From NCBI RefSeq assembly GCF_018397995.1, contig NZ_BBQH01000040.1, positions 1 to 64,000 of the forward strand: DNA of 64,000 nucleotides. The letters are read 5' to 3'. The stretch's first letter is position 1. Every line of letters starts with the position of its first letter. Positions 60,953-64,000 of the stretch are shown here, piece by piece. Source of the DNA: Rhizomonospora bruguierae. Its GTDB lineage: Bacteria > Actinomycetota > Actinomycetes > Mycobacteriales > Micromonosporaceae. The translations under genes were made by a program, and so were the position numbers. Under the pieces are notes generated by a model. It saw only the letters and a program-made list of their open reading frames with translations. It ran no database searches and was not told the origin of the DNA.

Positions 60953-63550
60953 TCACGACAGAATCTCGACGTACCCGCCGGTTCCGTGCACGCGGATCCG
61001 CTGCCCGTCCCGGATCAGCCGGGTGGCCTGCTCCACGCCCACGACGGCCGGCAAGCCGTACTCCCTCGCGATCACAGCGCCGTGCGTCATCAGGCCGCCC
61101 ACCTCCGTCACCAGCCCCTTGACAGCGACGAACAGGGGCGTCCAACTGGGGTCCGTGTGCGCCGTCACGAGGATGTCACCCGGTTCGAGATCGGCCTGGG
61201 CCATGTCGAGGATGACCCGGGCCCGCCCTTCGACGGTCCCGCCGGAGACCGGTAGACCGACCAGGGCACCGCTCGGTACGTCGTCGCGCCGGTACGCGCC
61301 GGCGACGACCTCGCCGTCCGATGTGAGCACCCGGGGCGGCGTGAGCGCCTGGTACGACCGGAAGGCGTCCTTGCGTTGGCGGACGAGCCGATCGTCCACC
61401 TGGTTCGTACGTACGACGTCGCGGAACTCCGGGAACGTGAGGTAGAAGACGTCCTCCTTCTCGCGGAGCACGTGGGCCTGTACGAGGCGCTCGGCCTCTG
61501 CCAGCAGGGCCCGCTTGTAGATGAAGTAGCGGCTCACGATGTCGTACTTCGGGTACTCCCGGTACCCGATGAAGGTCCGGACCCGGTCGATCATCCGCTT
61601 GACCTCGTTGGCCCGGTGCTCCCCGTCCGGCAGGGCCCGTAGGCGTGCGAGTACCTCCTGCGCCTTCCTCTCCGCGGCCTGCCGGCCTTGCTCGAAGCGC
61701 CGCTGGGCGGCGCCCGGCTCGAAGTTGCGCACGTGGTCGAGGAGCACGGGCAGGAGGGTGGTGGGGCGCTCGCTCCAGCGCGGCCTGGTGATGTCGATCT
61801 CGCCCGCGCAGCGCATGCCGTACCGGTCGAGGTATGCCTCGAGGGCGTCGCGCGCTTCGGCCCCGCCGGCGAGCTTCGGCAACTCGTCCAGGAAGCCCTC
61901 ATCCTCGACGTCGCGCAGGAACGCCACCACCTGCGGATGCGGGCGGATCGCGTCGGCGACGTCGAGGAGCGCCAGCCCCATCTCCGACGTGACGTTGCCG
62001 GGGGCGGACAGCGTGAGCGTGTCGGCCGCGTTCTTCTCGCCCAGCCACTCCCGCAGCCTGTCGTTGAGCCACCAGGTGGCCGCCATCCCCGCCATGATCG
62101 CCTGAATGCTCAGCGGATCGGTGAGGACGCGCTTGTGCTCGTCGAAGGCCGCCAGCAGGAAGTCGAACAGCGCCGGTCCGGACACCGCCCGGACATCGCG
62201 CCGCAGGGCGGCAAGGGACGCCTGGCTGCGCTCGATCAGCTCCGCGACGATCGCCGGATCGGTCTCGATCGGGGTCGGCGCCCGGCCGGCCGGCGGCCCG
62301 CCGGGACCCTCGTCCGGCAACAACGGGACGAAGTCGCCGCGGTCGAGGACGGTCTCCAGCGCGTCCCTGATCAGCGGATCGGACCTGCCCGCCAGTTCCA
62401 GGAGGCCGGCGCGGCCGGTCGGCGTGGCCAGTTGCCGGGTGGCGTCGACGAACAGCCGCCCGCCGGCCTCGTGCATCGGCGCCATGGCCGTCAGCGGCCA
62501 CATTGAGAGCCCCAGGGGCTTCATGGCGTCGGTCATCATCTGCTGGTGACCGACGGACAGGTACACGTGGTTCTCCCGGTCGCCGACCACCGGGATGGGG
62601 AACAGCGTCGTGATCGGCCGGCTCTGGACGATCTGGAAGTCGTCCTCGACCAGGCACCATTCGATGTCCTGGGGGCGGCCGAAGCCCGCCTCGATCCGCC
62701 GGCCGAGCCGCACGAGCCGCACGACCTGCGCATCCGTCAGCGCGGGCCGCTCCTGCCGCGCCGGGTCGATCCCCTGCTCCCGCGTCCCGCCGCCCGGCGA
62801 CGCGTGGATGGCCCGCTGCTTGGTGGCGACCGCCCTGGCGACGATCTCGCCGTCGCGCACCTTGAACACGTCCGGGTTCACCAGACCGGAGACCAGGGCC
62901 TCGCCGAGGCCGAAGCTGGCGTCCACGGAGGCGACCTTCCGGTTGCCCGTGACCGGGTCGGCGGTGAACAGGATGCCGGCCGCGTCCGGGAAGACCATCT
63001 GCTGCACGACCACGGCCATGTGGACCGTGCGGTGGTCGATGCCGTTGCGCTGGCGGTAGGTCACGGCCCGCTCGGTGAACAGCGAGGCCCAGCAGCGGCT
63101 GACATGCCGCAGGATCGCGGCCGGGCCCACCACGTTCAGGTAGGTATCCTGTTGGCCCGCGAACGAGGCCGTGGGCAGGTCCTCTGCCGTAGCGCTGGAT
63201 CGCACGGCGTAGGCAGCCTGCTCGCCGAACCGGGCGAGAGCGCGGGTGATCGCCGCGGCGAGAGCGCCAGGAATGGCAATCCCTTCGATGCTCCGGCGGA
63301 TCTCCGCGCTGAGCGTCCGGGTCGCCTCCCGGTCATCCGGGCGCAGGCGCGAGAGCCGATCGAGCTGATCGTCGATCGATGGTGCTTCGGCCATGATCCG
63401 CCGGAAGGCGGCCGTCGTGACGCAGAAGCCAGCCGGGACACGGATGCCGTCGATCCGCGTTAGCGCTCCCAGGTGCGCACCCTTGCCGCCAACGACCGCA
63501 ACCTGCCGCTCGTCAACCTCTTGAAGACCCACCACGTACTGCGCGGTCAC
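60953..63550 (-). CDS. rph: Rifampin phosphotransferase
   Basis: Inactivates rifamycins by transferring the beta-phosphate of ATP to the drug's C21 hydroxyl, releasing AMP and phosphate. The 865 residues show the ATP-grasp domain (GGKGAHLG; YAVRSSATAEDLPTASFAGQQDTYLNV; GILFTADPVTGNR; EWCLVEDDFQIVQSRPIT), the central rifampin-binding domain, and the C-terminal PEP-synthase-type swivelling domain with the catalytic His823 in GGLMTHGAVIAREYGLPAVVGV. GTG start (VTAQYVVGLQEVDERQ) with GGAGGT 7 nt upstream. A rifampin-associated-element-like palindrome is about 200 bp upstream. PEP synthase is excluded by domain order. Confidence 0.93.
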   Translation of the reverse strand: MTAQYVVGLQEVDERQVAVVGGKGAHLGALTRIDGIRVPAGFCVTTAAFRRIMAEAPSIDDQLDRLSRLRPDDREATRTLSAEIRRSIEGIAIPGALAAAITRALARFGEQAAYAVRSSATAEDLPTASFAGQQDTYLNVVGPAAILRHVSRCWASLFTERAVTYRQRNGIDHRTVHMAVVVQQMVFPDAAGILFTADPVTGNRKVASVDASFGLGEALVSGLVNPDVFKVRDGEIVARAVATKQRAIHASPGGGTREQGIDPARQERPALTDAQVVRLVRLGRRIEAGFGRPQDIEWCLVEDDFQIVQSRPITTLFPIPVVGDRENHVYLSVGHQQMMTDAMKPLGLSMWPLTAMAPMHEAGGRLFVDATRQLATPTGRAGLLELAGRSDPLIRDALETVLDRGDFVPLLPDEGPGGPPAGRAPTPIETDPAIVAELIERSQASLAALRRDVRAVSGPALFDFLLAAFDEHKRVLTDPLSIQAIMAGMAATWWLNDRLREWLGEKNAADTLTLSAPGNVTSEMGLALLDVADAIRPHPQVVAFLRDVEDEGFLDELPKLAGGAEARDALEAYLDRYGMRCAGEIDITRPRWSERPTTLLPVLLDHVRNFEPGAAQRRFEQGRQAAERKAQEVLARLRALPDGEHRANEVKRMIDRVRTFIGYREYPKYDIVSRYFIYKRALLAEAERLVQAHVLREKEDVFYLTFPEFRDVVRTNQVDDRLVRQRKDAFRSYQALTPPRVLTSDGEVVAGAYRRDDVPSGALVGLPVSGGTVEGRARVILDMAQADLEPGDILVTAHTDPSWTPLFVAVKGLVTEVGGLMTHGAVIAREYGLPAVVGVEQATRLIRDGQRIRVHGTGGYVEILS

Positions 63551-63737
63551 CGCGATACCTCCAAGGCAGCCTCGTTCCTCTGGCCGCCTTTCCCTGACGA
63601 GCCGGCCAGCCGCTCCGCCCGGTCCGGCGGCACGCACACCCGCACCACCGCACCGAACCGCATCCCGTACGCCGACGACAACACACGCACGTCGTGCCCC
63701 CCATTTTCTCGTCGCTGCCGACTCCGGCCGACGATTC

Positions 63738-63769
63738 TGCGGCAAGGTCCGGGTCTTGCCGCAAGCCCC
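63738..63769 (-). promoter_or_regulatory. Rifampin-associated element (RAE)-like palindrome upstream of rph
   Basis: The complement of 63751-63769 reads GGGGCTTGCGGCAAGACCC, one base from the published RAE as I recall it (GGGGCTTGCGGCAAGGCCC). A second, larger inverted repeat TGCGGCAAG/CTTGCCGCA (63738-63746 and 63755-63763) overlaps it. A TATAAC -10 hexamer on the complement (63777-63782) puts the transcription start just upstream of the element. Confidence 0.8.
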
Positions 63770-63904
63770 CCTGTGTGTTATACGTTAAAAGCGGCAGGGA
63801 GCGAGGGCTCCTTGCCCTTTCGTCTTTGGCCCTTTGGTTTGCCAATCCTCCGGCTGCCTGGAGCGCGCGGTCTGACGGGTAGGCCAACCGGTAATCTCTC
63901 GGCC

Positions 63905-64000
63905 GTGACGCGCAACGATCGTCCGGTGTTCCGATACCGGGTGGACTTCGATGATGGCGAGCGAGACGTCGTATCGTTACTCGAGTCCGACTGGGTGTTT
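63905..64000 (+). CDS. Unidentified protein, 5' end only
   Basis: A GTG at 63905 opens a frame running off the right edge: VTRNDRPVFRYRVDFDDGERD, then VVSLLESDWVF. The 32 visible residues are soluble and acidic. A TAATCT -10 hexamer (63892-63897) is 7 nt upstream, consistent with a leaderless start. No family can be assigned from this fragment. Confidence 0.55.
   Translation, partial: MTRNDRPVFRYRVDFDDGERDVVSLLESDWVF

Noticed and set aside
60953-63550. Phosphoenolpyruvate synthase as the identity of the 865-residue ATP-grasp protein
   Set aside because: It has the swivelling His domain at the extreme C-terminus and no PEP-binding TIM barrel, which is the Rph layout.

Overview
The window is one contiguous stretch of a very GC-rich actinobacterial chromosome. 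Strong third-codon GC bias, frequent GTG starts, many leaderless promoters, a DUF6230/DUF6114 pair, CebR-like and rifampin-element-like sites and a type VII secretion substrate operon all point to a Micromonosporaceae-type actinomycete. The genus is an inference. No phage, IS element, CRISPR array or integrase was seen.

Layout. 1-3.3 kb: 5' part of dnaX, the SRP RNA gene, two tRNA-Ser genes and a small leaderless gene. 3.3-12 kb: mostly housekeeping and metabolic genes (deoD, a TetR/thioesterase pair, tadA with its partner, an M23 lipoprotein, tyrA, an internally deleted mtnA, a PHP protein, a DMT exporter). 12-19 kb: a DUF885 protein, the DUF6114/DUF6230 pair, a pirin, and a three-gene type VII secretion-type operon containing a predicted cysteine peptidase. 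20-25.7 kb: two large GGDEF-EAL proteins, one intact with a LacI-like sensor and one with degenerate active sites. 25.8-32.4 kb: htpG, an LppX-like lipoprotein, a small secreted protein and a large secreted subtilase.

32.6-39.2 kb is a cobalamin-controlled block: nrdAB (NrdR boxes plus a B12 riboswitch) and metE (B12 riboswitch). A third B12 riboswitch at 49.6 kb precedes an acyl-CoA thioesterase and a LysE-type exporter, which is an unusual target and the most interesting system here. By analogy with the first two, this operon should act when B12 is scarce, possibly relieving acyl-CoA build-up behind a B12-dependent mutase.

39-49.5 kb is a more accessory stretch: an orphan DUF433 protein, three TetR/redox-enzyme divergons with clear palindromic operators, a frameshifted gene and gene remnants. 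51-56 kb: a superoxide dismutase with a Nur-like dyad, a DEAD-box helicase, a methyltransferase, a cold-shock protein, a DUF1801 protein and an anchored unknown protein. 56-61 kb: an LPMO and a CBM2-GH5 endoglucanase with CebR-like boxes, flanking a BenE transporter and its XRE-cupin regulator. 61-63.8 kb: a rifampin phosphotransferase gene with a rifampin-associated-element-like palindrome. The window ends inside an unidentified leaderless gene.
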